Assembly: GCA_002753275.1 (NCBI GenBank)
Contig: PEAA01000002.1
Span: 42,135-106,134, forward strand
Direction: 5' to 3'
From: Zetaproteobacteria bacterium
Lineage (GTDB): Bacteria; Pseudomonadota; Zetaproteobacteria; Mariprofundales; Mariprofundaceae
DNA length: 64,000 bases
A program made the position numbers and the translations under genes. A model generated the notes under the pieces. It did no database searches and was not told the DNA's origin. It worked only from the letters and a program-made list of their open reading frames with translations. Positions 35,568 to 43,977 of the stretch are shown in pieces; position 1 is the first letter of the stretch, and each line of letters starts with the position of its first letter.

Positions 35568-35960
35568 ATGTCTGGAAAAGTTAAAGTTTTAATCGTCGAT
35601 GATAATGAGTACATGCACAAGTTGGTCGATTTGTCGCTCTACAAAACGGACTACCACGGGCTGTTTGCGCACAGTGGTAAAGAGGCGCTGGAGATCATCG
35701 AAAAAGAACATCCTGCTATTGTGCTGCTCGATGTGATGATGCCCGGTTTAAGTGGCTTTGATGTATGCCGCACGATTAAACAGTCAAACCATAGCGCAAC
35801 ACGGGTGATCTTCTTAACGGCGATGGTACAAGATGTCGATCGCTTGCGCGGTTTTGATGTGGGTGGCGATGCCTACACGACCAAGCCTTTTAGCCCGAGA
35901 TCATTGGTGGCGTTGATTGATGAGCAGTATCTTTTGTGGCTGCAATCACAGGCTAAATAA
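35568..35960 (+). CDS. single-domain response regulator
   Basis: This 130-aa stand-alone receiver has Asp11/Asp12, phospho-acceptor Asp55 in VLLDVMMPGLSG and the conserved Lys in TTKPFSP. It has no output domain. The start at 35568 has AAGGTG 8 bp upstream; a TTG at 35562 is also in frame. It follows the hybrid kinase by 38 bp and resembles the single-domain regulator at 16231, suggesting paralogues. Confidence 0.92.
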   Translation: MSGKVKVLIVDDNEYMHKLVDLSLYKTDYHGLFAHSGKEALEIIEKEHPAIVLLDVMMPGLSGFDVCRTIKQSNHSATRVIFLTAMVQDVDRLRGFDVGGDAYTTKPFSPRSLVALIDEQYLLWLQSQAK

Positions 35961-35984
35961 TCCATTTAGGTCACCGTTTGATTT

Positions 35985-36064
35985 GTCATGCTGAACTTGA
36001 TTCAGCATCCGGAAAGCCAACTTGCACAGCATTCCTGGATTGCGGATCAAGCCTGCAATGACGG
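35985..36064. repeat. interspersed palindromic repeat (REP-like) between convergent genes
   Basis: The element opens GTCATGCTGAA and closes CAATGACGG. Inside are a perfect hairpin ATGCTGAA-CTTGA-TTCAGCAT (35988-36008) and a second, imperfect one, ATTGC...GCAAT (36039-36059). Such elements, which translate as MLNLIQHP..SWI-type peptides, are common dispersed repeats in proteobacterial genomes. Sited between a plus and a minus gene end, it may also terminate transcription. Confidence 0.7.
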
Positions 36065-36109
36065 GTGGATTTTCTGCATGGAAATTCCATTGCCTGCTGT
36101 CCGAAGCTG

Positions 36110-37474
36110 TTACGCCAAGCCGCGTTTTTTGAGTTTTTCAATGAGGGTGGTGCGATTCATCGAGAGGTAGTCGGCGGTTTTTTTCTTGTTGCCATCAAAC
36201 TTCTCCAGCGCCGATAAAATCAGCTGATTTTCAAAATCTTCGACCAGTTTTTTCATGTCGAGTTGCTCGGCAATGGTGCTTTCTGGGGCAAAGGGGAAGA
36301 GGTTTCCTCCGATGGGTAGTTCGTACTGATCACGCATCTTTTCAGGAAGATCTTCAGCAGTGATGAAGCCTTCCCCTTTGAGCACGGCGATGCGTTCAAC
36401 GATGTTGGAGAGCTCGCGCACATTGCCAGGCCATGGATAGTTGAGAAAAATCTCTTGGCATGCCGGCTCAATCCCGACAATGGTTGTGCCCATTGATGCG
36501 TTGAGTTGATGGATGAAAAACTGTGCGAGGTCAAGAATGTCTTGCCCGCGTTCATGCAGAGCGGGAAGCTCCAACGGGATAACATTGAGGCGATAGTAGA
36601 GATCTTCACGAAAGGTACCTTGACTGATCGAATCGGCCAGATTGCGATGGGTTGCGGCGATAATGCGCACATCAATCTCAATGCTTTCGTGGCTGCCCAC
36701 AGGTTCAAAACAGCGCTCTTGTAAGACGCGCAGCAGTTTGACTTGCAACTTGGGTGACATGTCACCAATTTCATCGAGGAAGATGGTTCCCTTATCGGCA
36801 ATTTGAAAACGACCTTTGCGGCTTTGGGTTGCTCCAGTAAAGGCGCCTTTGCTATGGCCAAAGAGCTCCGACTCAAGCAGCTCTTCAGGAATGGCGCCGC
36901 AGTTAATGGCGACAAAGGGGAGAGCTGCGCGATCACTTTGTGAGTGGATCAGTTGTGCCATCACCTCTTTGCCTGTGCCTGTTGCACCCGTGATTAAGAT
37001 GCTACTCTTGGTTTTTGCCGCACGCAGCGCCATGCGGGTCACTTTTTGCATGGCGACGGAGTTGGCAACCATCTGATTGTCTAAGGCTATGGCATTGGCA
37101 GGTACCTTCGCTTCGTACGCAGGGGGGGCATTGCGGGATAGAGGGTCAAGAAGTTTCATGATAAACGATGACTTTTCAGCACTGCTTAGATCGTTGCAAA
37201 GGGCGTGCATCGCTGCATCGATCGGTGTATCTGCGGGGTGAAAAATAACATGGGGGGTAATGTTGAGGTCTGAAACCACCTCTTGCCAATCACCATCAGG
37301 AAGTTGTGCTTGGCAGAGCAGGAGGTTGAACGATTGAAGGTTGGCTTGATCAATGGCATCAAAACGGCGATGGCTGACGGTGACAGAACACCCTTGTTGT
37401 TGTAAGGCATCCGCCAGCGGAGTGCTGCGATCCGCGTCTGCATCAATGAGCAGAATGTTTGCTGCAATTGCCAT
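36110..37474 (-). CDS. fleQ: sigma-54-dependent flagellar regulator, FleQ/FlrA-like
   Basis: The 454-aa AAA+ activator has an N-terminal receiver-like domain in which the phospho-acceptor position is Gln55 ([12 protein letters not shown]), as in FleQ-type proteins. It has Walker A GATGTGKE, the sigma-54 contact loop GAFTGA and Walker [11 protein letters not shown]. The C-terminal Fis-type helix-turn-helix is [20 protein letters not shown]. Its place next to the flagellar cluster and the FleQ-box-like site upstream support a master flagellar regulator. NtrC-family identity is certain; the FleQ name is inferred. Confidence 0.85.
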   Translation of the reverse strand: MAIAANILLIDADADRSTPLADALQQQGCSVTVSHRRFDAIDQANLQSFNLLLCQAQLPDGDWQEVVSDLNITPHVIFHPADTPIDAAMHALCNDLSSAEKSSFIMKLLDPLSRNAPPAYEAKVPANAIALDNQMVANSVAMQKVTRMALRAAKTKSSILITGATGTGKEVMAQLIHSQSDRAALPFVAINCGAIPEELLESELFGHSKGAFTGATQSRKGRFQIADKGTIFLDEIGDMSPKLQVKLLRVLQERCFEPVGSHESIEIDVRIIAATHRNLADSISQGTFREDLYYRLNVIPLELPALHERGQDILDLAQFFIHQLNASMGTTIVGIEPACQEIFLNYPWPGNVRELSNIVERIAVLKGEGFITAEDLPEKMRDQYELPIGGNLFPFAPESTIAEQLDMKKLVEDFENQLILSALEKFDGNKKKTADYLSMNRTTLIEKLKKRGLA

Positions 37475-37497
37475 GTGGTGACTCCCTTTTTGAAACT

Positions 37498-37511
37498 GTC
37501 AAAAATCTGAC
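37498..37511. promoter_or_regulatory. FleQ-box-like dyad upstream of the fleQ-like gene
   Basis: GTCAAAAATCTGAC has the GTCA-N6-TGAC form of the Pseudomonas FleQ binding site. It lies 24-37 bp upstream of the fleQ-like start, where a repressor would block transcription, suggesting autoregulation. The rest of this 223-bp divergent gap holds a possible TTGACA (37593-37598) for the rightward gene, with no good -10. Confidence 0.45.
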
Positions 37512-37697
37512 ACCCCCTGGAATAAGGTCAAGAAGATCAACCTTACGATGATCTTTTGCGGTATATGTTTAGGGAAGCATTGATGGTATGAATTGACATT
37601 TAGCGATGATTTGGCAAATTATCAATGCATACTGTCTGGTGATAGGGTGCATGCAATTCAATGTGTGGTTTTGTTATAGATTTCAAAAGGGGGAGTA

Positions 37698-39644
37698 ATG
37701 GTGTCATTCAAAACTTTTGGCTTGATGCTGTTGCTCATTGCTGTTTTTTTTGTCGCGCCTGTTGCTTGGGCCGATGATGCTGCGTTGAAACAACGGTTGC
37801 ATGATGCCCGTTTGTATATTGATCGTGGCGGTGAAGATGGATTAACGGTGCGTCAAATTCGCGATATTTTGGCGATGGTTGATATTTCGGAAGAGACCCG
37901 TTTTGAGGGCGAGTTGCTTTTGGCGCGCGCTTTGGAGCCGCGTTCAGGGCAAAGTATTGAGGCCGCCGTTGCTCAATATCGTCGTTTGCTGCGCTATTAT
38001 GGTAAATACATTCAAGAATCTGAGGTTCACTTTAAACTGGCCAAGCTTTTCTGGAGTGAAGATCGTTATGTTGAGACGCTTGGTGAGCTTGATGGTGTCG
38101 TATTTTCTGAAGAATCAGCGATGCGTTCAGAGTCGCGCTTGTTAAAAGCCAAAGCGCTTTATGCCTTGCAGCACTACCCTGAAGCGCGGATGACTTTGCT
38201 ATCGATTTTGTCTCGGCCTCTTCCTGCCAATATGCGTTGTTTGACCATGGCGTGGCTTGCTGCTGTGGATGCGGGGGCGGGGCGAGATGCCGTGGCTGCT
38301 AGCCGTTTTGATAAATCCTTTGATACATGCTCGGAGTTGATTCAGCAAGAGTTGCCCCTATACAAAGCCTATATTGAACTCCTTGTGGAGCAAAAAGAGT
38401 TTTCCCGTGTCAAAGAGCATCTTGATATCTTTTTGGCGCGTAATTTTGATGAGCGAGAAGCGTTGCCACTCTCGCTTCTTTATGCCGATATGTTGGCTGA
38501 AAAGGGGGATATTGAGGGGGCGCTGATGAAATACAGTTCGCTCTCGTTTCAAAATAAAAATATGGAAGTAGCGCGTTATGCGAAGATTCGTCATTTGATG
38601 CTTTTGACCCAAAAGCCGGTCGATCCCTACCCGCTTCGTTCTGCTATTGTGGGGATTGGTAAAGCGGTTGAAGATGCGCCAATGACCCATGTAGAGGTAG
38701 AAGCCAACTACTACAAAGGGCTGCTTTTTTGGCAAATTTATAAGCGTGAATCAGCATTTGCCAACCGTGCACTTGGTTTTTTAACCTTGGCGGAGGTGGC
38801 CAATATCGCCCCCTTTTCAGCCAAGGCGAATGAAGCTGGTAAACGAATGCTCAAGGAGTGGCTACAAGGATTGGCCAAAGAGAATGATTGGTCTGGGTTG
38901 ATTAGTACATGGGACCATTATCAAAATTTTGCAGTGCTTGAGCCGGATGTGGGGTTTCTTCTCGCCAATGGCTACGGTCAAATGGGTTTGTATGATAAAG
39001 CCTTTAAATTGCTTGATGAGATTAAGCCGATGTTGAAGCAACAAGATCAGGCGAAATTTCATCTTGAAATGACAAAGTTGTGGTATTTTAATGGTGATCC
39101 CGCAGTGGTTTCAGAAACTTCCGCATGGGTGCAGGCCGATGATGCAGAGACGGCATTGGCGATTCGTTTGATGCGCGCCCATTGGTTGATGGATCAAAAC
39201 CGTCTTGAAGCAGCGCGTGATGAGTTGATGCTGATCAATATGCAATCGTTGGGGGAGCGGGCCAATGAGTATTGGAAGATGCGTGCGGCATTGTATGAAA
39301 AAATGAAAGATTGGTATATGGCTTCTGAAGCGCTGCGTCATGTTAAAGATGAGGGTGAAGCTTTGGACCATTGGAGCTATATTGCGCCTCAGGTTCGACT
39401 GTTGCTGCGTGATACATATTGTGAAAAAATCTTGTCGCTCTTGGATGAGGTTCGGGTTGAAGATCGTAAGGCGGAATGGTATGTGATTAAAACCGATTGT
39501 GTATTCCGTGCAGGAGATCTTGAAGCGAGTAAACGGTTGTTAGAAAAAGCAAAAAAATCGGACGATGCAGAGCGTTTTGCTTTGGAAGTGAAAAGTTTTG
39601 AGCAGATGATTGAAGTCGAAGAGTTGAAGGAGTTGCGGCAATGA
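37698..39644 (+). CDS. periplasmic helical-repeat (TPR-like) protein in the flagellar cluster
   Basis: The 648-aa exported protein has a clear signal peptide (FGLMLLLIAVFFVAPVAWA, cleavage near residue 25). Many two-helix repeats follow, with A..Y.......A and small-residue patterns typical of TPR or Sel1-like solenoids, for example YRRLLRYYGKYIQESEVHFK. No enzymatic motif is seen. The gene starts with GGGGGAG before the ATG and overlaps the FlbD-like gene by 4 bp, so it is tied to flagellar control or assembly. It is not a family I can name; a scaffold or motor-associated role is conceivable. Confidence 0.8.
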   Translation: MVSFKTFGLMLLLIAVFFVAPVAWADDAALKQRLHDARLYIDRGGEDGLTVRQIRDILAMVDISEETRFEGELLLARALEPRSGQSIEAAVAQYRRLLRYYGKYIQESEVHFKLAKLFWSEDRYVETLGELDGVVFSEESAMRSESRLLKAKALYALQHYPEARMTLLSILSRPLPANMRCLTMAWLAAVDAGAGRDAVAASRFDKSFDTCSELIQQELPLYKAYIELLVEQKEFSRVKEHLDIFLARNFDEREALPLSLLYADMLAEKGDIEGALMKYSSLSFQNKNMEVARYAKIRHLMLLTQKPVDPYPLRSAIVGIGKAVEDAPMTHVEVEANYYKGLLFWQIYKRESAFANRALGFLTLAEVANIAPFSAKANEAGKRMLKEWLQGLAKENDWSGLISTWDHYQNFAVLEPDVGFLLANGYGQMGLYDKAFKLLDEIKPMLKQQDQAKFHLEMTKLWYFNGDPAVVSETSAWVQADDAETALAIRLMRAHWLMDQNRLEAARDELMLINMQSLGERANEYWKMRAALYEKMKDWYMASEALRHVKDEGEALDHWSYIAPQVRLLLRDTYCEKILSLLDEVRVEDRKAEWYVIKTDCVFRAGDLEASKRLLEKAKKSDDAERFALEVKSFEQMIEVEELKELRQ

Positions 39645-41065
39645 ATCGTTGTGTTTTATTGGGGTTCCCTGAAGAGATTGCCGCGACTTTTCGTGTGGAT
39701 TTGGGGGGGTGCTTTCCCAAAGCGCAGGTTGAAGAGGTTTTGAATATTGATATCAGTGATTTAATGCCAGATATTGATACGCTCTATTTCTTGTGGGAGT
39801 CGTTTGAAGCCAAAGGGCAAGCGATTCTTCTTTTTGAAAAACAGCCCGAAATGAATTTGGTGGTGGTTTCAGAACGCGGGGATGCAGATAGTGGTGCGGA
39901 GTTTATGCATCTGGGGGCGATGGATTACCGTATCTGGCCATTCCCCAGTGGAATTTTAGCTATCTATGAACGCAATGCCGGCCATCGGATGCAGTTGAGC
40001 CAACAAGCTGAAGAGTTTCAGCAAAACTCTGACCCACTGGTCTCCAACAATGTGCAGATGCGGCGACTGTTGAATCAAATCTCACTGGTTGCCCCCTCCA
40101 ATGCTGCAATTTTTGTCACGGGTGAATCGGGAACGGGTAAAGAGAAAATTTCCCGTTTTATTCATCAATGTTCCAGCCGTAAGACAGCACCTTTTGTTGC
40201 CGTTAACTGTTCGGCGATTCCAGAAAGCATGATGGAATCGGAGTTTTTTGGTCATGAAAAAGGCGCGTTTACGGGGGCCGATAAAGCACGCCCCGGGAAG
40301 TTCGAATTGGCCAGTGGGGGCACGCTGTTGTTGGATGAAATCACAGAAATGCCTCTGCATCTGCAAGCTAAGTTGTTGCGGGTGTTGCAAGAGGGTGAAG
40401 TGGATCGTCTGGGTGGGACACAGCCGATCAAGGTGGATACCCGTGTGATTGCAACCAGTAATCGTTTAATGTCTGAAGCCCTTGCCGAAGGGATCTTTCG
40501 CCAAGATTTATACTATCGCTTGAATGTGGTGAATATTCAGCTCCCTTCATTACGCCAACGCCCAGAAGATATCGTTCCGCTTGCAGAACACTTCCTGCGC
40601 CAGTATGCTAAGATGTATGGTAAATCAGCGCCTGTACTTTCGCCTGAAGCGTGTGTGATGTTAACGACTTACACATGGCCGGGGAATATTCGTGAGCTTG
40701 AAAATACGATGCATCGTGCCTCGTTGATGGCGGTGACGACAGGGCGGGTGGAGTGTGAGATGCTGATGCTCGAAGGGCGGCTTGAGACCCACGGCAAACA
40801 TTTGACAACGACAGTACCCGCGGAGTCGTCAGCCGGTGGCAGCGTGGTTATGGCACATGCGCAGCGTGTACCGACGGAAATGGTCGTGCAGCACTCTTCA
40901 GGAGGAGAGATTGCTGCGGGCATGAGTGTTCGCGATGTTGAGCGTGCCTTGATTGAGAAAACCTTGGCACATGTGCAAGGAAACCGTGTTGAAGCGGCGG
41001 AATTGTTGGGAATCAGCGTGCGAACATTGCGTAACAAGCTTAACTCCTACCGTGAAGAGGTCTAG
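39641..41065 (+). CDS. sigma-54-dependent flagellar regulator, FlbD/FleR-like
   Basis: The 474-aa activator has an N-terminal region of about 125 residues that is receiver-like in length, but I find no conserved Asp-Asp pair or DxxMP motif. The AAA+ domain has GESGTGKEK, the GAFTGA loop and GTLLLDEITEM. The C-terminal Fis helix-turn-helix is EAAELLGISVRTLRNKLNSY. It ends 72 bp before flgB, with a sigma-54 promoter between. This matches FlbD or FleR proteins that activate hook and basal-body genes. No FleS-type kinase is adjacent. Confidence 0.86.
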   Translation: MNRCVLLGFPEEIAATFRVDLGGCFPKAQVEEVLNIDISDLMPDIDTLYFLWESFEAKGQAILLFEKQPEMNLVVVSERGDADSGAEFMHLGAMDYRIWPFPSGILAIYERNAGHRMQLSQQAEEFQQNSDPLVSNNVQMRRLLNQISLVAPSNAAIFVTGESGTGKEKISRFIHQCSSRKTAPFVAVNCSAIPESMMESEFFGHEKGAFTGADKARPGKFELASGGTLLLDEITEMPLHLQAKLLRVLQEGEVDRLGGTQPIKVDTRVIATSNRLMSEALAEGIFRQDLYYRLNVVNIQLPSLRQRPEDIVPLAEHFLRQYAKMYGKSAPVLSPEACVMLTTYTWPGNIRELENTMHRASLMAVTTGRVECEMLMLEGRLETHGKHLTTTVPAESSAGGSVVMAHAQRVPTEMVVQHSSGGEIAAGMSVRDVERALIEKTLAHVQGNRVEAAELLGISVRTLRNKLNSYREEV

Positions 41066-41066
41066 T

Positions 41067-41082
41067 TGGCATGTTGTTTGCT
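41067..41082 (+). promoter_or_regulatory. sigma-54 promoter upstream of flgB
   Basis: TGGCATG-TTGT-TTGCT matches the consensus TGGCAYRN4TTGCW at every fixed position, with GG (41068-41069) and GC (41080-41081) 10 bp apart. The predicted start is near 41093, about 45 bp before flgB. It should drive flgBC-fliEFGHIJ under RpoN with a FleQ- or FlbD-type activator. Confidence 0.85.
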
Positions 41083-41137
41083 TTAGTGTTTGAGTGCATT
41101 TGAAACGGTTTGAATTCATTCTGGTAAGGAGGGTGTA

Positions 41138-41539
41138 ATGGCAGATATGGCATTGTTTGGTGATAAGTGGACGCGCATTGAGAATGCATTGTATTCGCGT
41201 GAGCGCGTGCAACAGAGTATCGCAAGCAATGTTGCCAATGCAGAAACACCTAAATATCAACGGGATGAATCAACATTTGGCTCAATTTATGCTGCGATGG
41301 CTGGCAAAAATGCTGAAATGGCCAATACCCAACCTGGGCATATATCGACATCCACTTCGGGCGATAGTCGGCGTATTTTTGACGCTCCTTTTCAGACATC
41401 CAAGAGCATCGTCAACAATGTCGATATTCAACAAGAGATGGAACGGTTGGCACAAAACCAGTTGATGCATGAATTAACCGTGCAGTTAATTAATAAGAAA
41501 CTGACAGGTTTAAAAGATCTGATCAGAGAAGCGAAGTGA
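41138..41539 (+). CDS. flgB: flagellar basal-body rod protein FlgB
   Basis: FlgB is a proximal rod protein. The N-terminal rod motif QQSIASNVANAETPKYQRDE and the C-terminal QEMERLAQNQLMHELTVQLI (last helix) are typical, and 133 aa is the normal size. The ATG has AAGGAGGG upstream. First gene of the flagellar operon. Confidence 0.95.
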   Translation: MADMALFGDKWTRIENALYSRERVQQSIASNVANAETPKYQRDESTFGSIYAAMAGKNAEMANTQPGHISTSTSGDSRRIFDAPFQTSKSIVNNVDIQQEMERLAQNQLMHELTVQLINKKLTGLKDLIREAK

Positions 41540-41547
41540 GGTAGGTT

Positions 41548-42000
41548 ATGTCGGATCCGTTTTTTTCTTCGATGACTTTGGCGACTTCGGGAATGCGTGC
41601 GCAGAAACAGCGTATGGATGTTGTTTCTGAGAATATTGCCAATGCGAGTACGACCAAGGCGGAAAATGGCCAACCTTACCGTCGTAAAATGGTCGTGTTT
41701 GGTACGGAAAAATTAGAAAAAAACTTTGCAGAAGTATTTAAAAGTGCGGGTTCCTCGAATGCGGATCAGTTGCAGAGTGTGGTTGTTCGTGGTGTGATCA
41801 AGGATAAATCAGAATATCGTATGGTGTATGAACCTTCGCACCCTGACGCCGATAAAAATGGCATGGTGGCGTATCCCAATGTGAATCCAACCACGGAAAT
41901 GATGGATTTTATGGCTGCATCTCGCAGCTTTGAAGCCAATACCTCGGTCTTTGAGGGTTCGAAGCGGATGTTTCAAAAAACAATGGCATTGATGAAGTAA
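41548..42000 (+). CDS. flgC: flagellar basal-body rod protein FlgC
   Basis: FlgC has the rod N terminus (MRAQKQRMDVVSENIANAST), the internal YEPSHPDADKNGMVAYPNVN and the C-terminal DFMAASRSFEANTSVF. Length of 150 aa is standard. It follows flgB by 8 bp. Confidence 0.96.
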   Translation: MSDPFFSSMTLATSGMRAQKQRMDVVSENIANASTTKAENGQPYRRKMVVFGTEKLEKNFAEVFKSAGSSNADQLQSVVVRGVIKDKSEYRMVYEPSHPDADKNGMVAYPNVNPTTEMMDFMAASRSFEANTSVFEGSKRMFQKTMALMK

Positions 42001-42011
42001 GGAGCTAACCC

Positions 42012-42323
42012 ATGGCAATTAATAATTTATCTTCGTTCACCCCCACGCAAAGTACATTTAACCTGAATGATACCGCCAATGCGGGTGCAGGTAGTCGCAG
42101 TGGCGGCCAGTTCGCTTCGATGCTAAATAACTACATTAAAGAGACCAATGCCGTTCACAATGAAGGGGTGGCCAAGAGCACGGCTCTGGTGACAGGGCAA
42201 GGGGGCTCGATGACGGAAGCAATGCTGGCCATGCAAAAAGCAGAAGTCTCTTTTCAACTGTTAACCTCTTCGCGTAACAAACTTCTCGATGCTTATCGTG
42301 AAGTGATGCGCATGCCTGTTTGA
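42012..42323 (+). CDS. fliE: flagellar hook-basal body complex protein FliE
   Basis: FliE joins the MS ring to the rod. The C-terminal half, ALVTGQGGSMTEAMLAMQKA to LLDAYREVMRMPV, is the conserved FliE part, and 103 aa is normal. It sits between flgC and fliF, the usual order. Confidence 0.93.
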   Translation: MAINNLSSFTPTQSTFNLNDTANAGAGSRSGGQFASMLNNYIKETNAVHNEGVAKSTALVTGQGGSMTEAMLAMQKAEVSFQLLTSSRNKLLDAYREVMRMPV

Positions 42324-42331
42324 GTTTATAA

Positions 42332-43975
42332 ATGGCGGATAACAATAGCCTCATGGAGGGTGCTGCAACCGGCGTTGTGACCGGCGGTGGTGGGTTCCGT
42401 GATATTTCAGCAAGAGAAAACCGCAAATGGTTGTTGATGCTTGCGGTCTTGTTGGTGGTCGTTGGCTTGGTCAGCCTCTCCTACTGGTCGGTCGAGCCGG
42501 AGTATAAAATACTCTACAGCGGCTTGAGTGATCAGGATGCCTCCAGTATTACACAAGGATTAGAGAAGAGTGCGATACCCTACCGTTTGGATTCAGGAGG
42601 AACCATTCTGGTTCCCGCTGAAAAGCTTTATGATGCAAGGTTGCAAATTGCGGGTGAAAATTTGGCCCCTTCGGGAGGGACAGGCTTTGAACTTTTTGAT
42701 GATTCTCAATCGTTCGCCTTGAGTGAATTTTCACAAAACATTAACTATCAGCGGGCATTGCAAGGGGAGTTGGCTCGAACTATTGAGGTGATTCCACAAG
42801 TGAATAAGGCGCGTGTTCATCTGGTGTTTGCCAAAGAGTCTGCGTTTGTTAAAAAGAGTCAGGTTGCAACGGCTTCAGTAATGCTACGATTGAAGGGCAA
42901 TGTAAAACTCTCCGAATCATCGGTGAAGGCAATTCAAAACTTGGTCGCATCAAGTGTCGCTCAGCTTGAGCCGAAGCAGGTGACAGTGGTGGATAGCAGT
43001 GGAAATTTACTCAGTGCCGATAAAGATGAGAAGTCGAGTGGGCAAAATGGGCAAAGTTTTACTGATCGTCAACAAGAGTTGCAGCAGCGCATGGAGCGTG
43101 AAGTGCGTACAATGCTTGAGCAGACGGTGGGGATAGGTCAGGCCGTTGTCCGGGTTAATGTTGATCTGAACCGAGAATATTTTGAGATGAAAAAACGCAG
43201 CTATAATCCAGAATCCGTTTTGCGCAGTGAAAAAACGATCTCTGAGAATCGATCGTCGGGCGATCAAGCGGGCGGCGTGCCGGGTGAGCAGGCGGCGTTG
43301 GGGATTGATAACGGCAGTGGAACAGGAGAGGGCTCAAAAGATCGTGCTTCGCGTAATGAGCGTACCGCCAATTTTGAAATAGGTGAATCGGATGAGCATC
43401 GCATTGTACCAGGTGGCGATATCAAACGATTGTCCGTGGCGGTGATGGTGGGTGGTCGTATTGATGAAAAGGGTGAGTTTCAACCTCGAGATGCGCAAGA
43501 GATGAAGGGATTGCGCCAAATTGTCATGCGGTCAGTCGGTTATGATGAAGATCGTGGTGATTTGATTGAGCTTCAAAGCGTTCCCTTGATGTCGATGGAC
43601 AACTCCAAAGAAGATGCGGAATTGAAAGCTGCGGAAGACCGTGTGTTTATGATTACCATGGTGAAATATGCACTGCTTGGCTTGGCTTTGATCCTCTTTG
43701 CACTCTTTGTCTTGCGTCCATTGATCGGAAGGCTTGCTATGGGTGGTTCGATGTCTGGTAGTGGTGATGGATTAGGTGGTGATCTATCCATGCGTTCCGA
43801 AGCGGAGGATGTCATCAAAAATACCTTAAGTGCTAAGCAGGTGGTCGCTTCAAGTGCGGCACAGCGCGGTGCGATGGAAATTGTGAATCAAATTGCAACT
43901 GAAGATCCTGAAAAAACAGCAAGTATTATGCGTAAGTGGTTAGAGGAAGGTAGTGAACCTGAAGGACGGTCATAA
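42332..43975 (+). CDS. fliF: flagellar MS-ring protein FliF
   Basis: FliF forms the MS ring. Two transmembrane segments are visible (WLLMLAVLLVVVGLVSLSYW near the N terminus and YALLGLALILFALFVLRPLI at about 445). The YscJ-like domain has EYKILYSGLSDQDA and INYQRALQGELARTIEVI. The C-terminal tail that binds FliG, with EDPEKTASIMRKWL, is present. Length of 547 aa is typical. Confidence 0.96.
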   Translation: MADNNSLMEGAATGVVTGGGGFRDISARENRKWLLMLAVLLVVVGLVSLSYWSVEPEYKILYSGLSDQDASSITQGLEKSAIPYRLDSGGTILVPAEKLYDARLQIAGENLAPSGGTGFELFDDSQSFALSEFSQNINYQRALQGELARTIEVIPQVNKARVHLVFAKESAFVKKSQVATASVMLRLKGNVKLSESSVKAIQNLVASSVAQLEPKQVTVVDSSGNLLSADKDEKSSGQNGQSFTDRQQELQQRMEREVRTMLEQTVGIGQAVVRVNVDLNREYFEMKKRSYNPESVLRSEKTISENRSSGDQAGGVPGEQAALGIDNGSGTGEGSKDRASRNERTANFEIGESDEHRIVPGGDIKRLSVAVMVGGRIDEKGEFQPRDAQEMKGLRQIVMRSVGYDEDRGDLIELQSVPLMSMDNSKEDAELKAAEDRVFMITMVKYALLGLALILFALFVLRPLIGRLAMGGSMSGSGDGLGGDLSMRSEAEDVIKNTLSAKQVVASSAAQRGAMEIVNQIATEDPEKTASIMRKWLEEGSEPEGRS

Positions 43976-43977
43976 TT

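Noticed and set aside
35988..36170. Short open frame beginning MLNLIQHPE
   Set aside because: Such peptides are the translation of a common palindromic intergenic repeat, and it overlaps the end of the fleQ-like gene on the other strand.
37611..37630. TGGCA...TGCA as a sigma-54 promoter for the helical-repeat gene
   Set aside because: The distance between GG and GC is 12 bp instead of 10, which sigma-54 does not tolerate.
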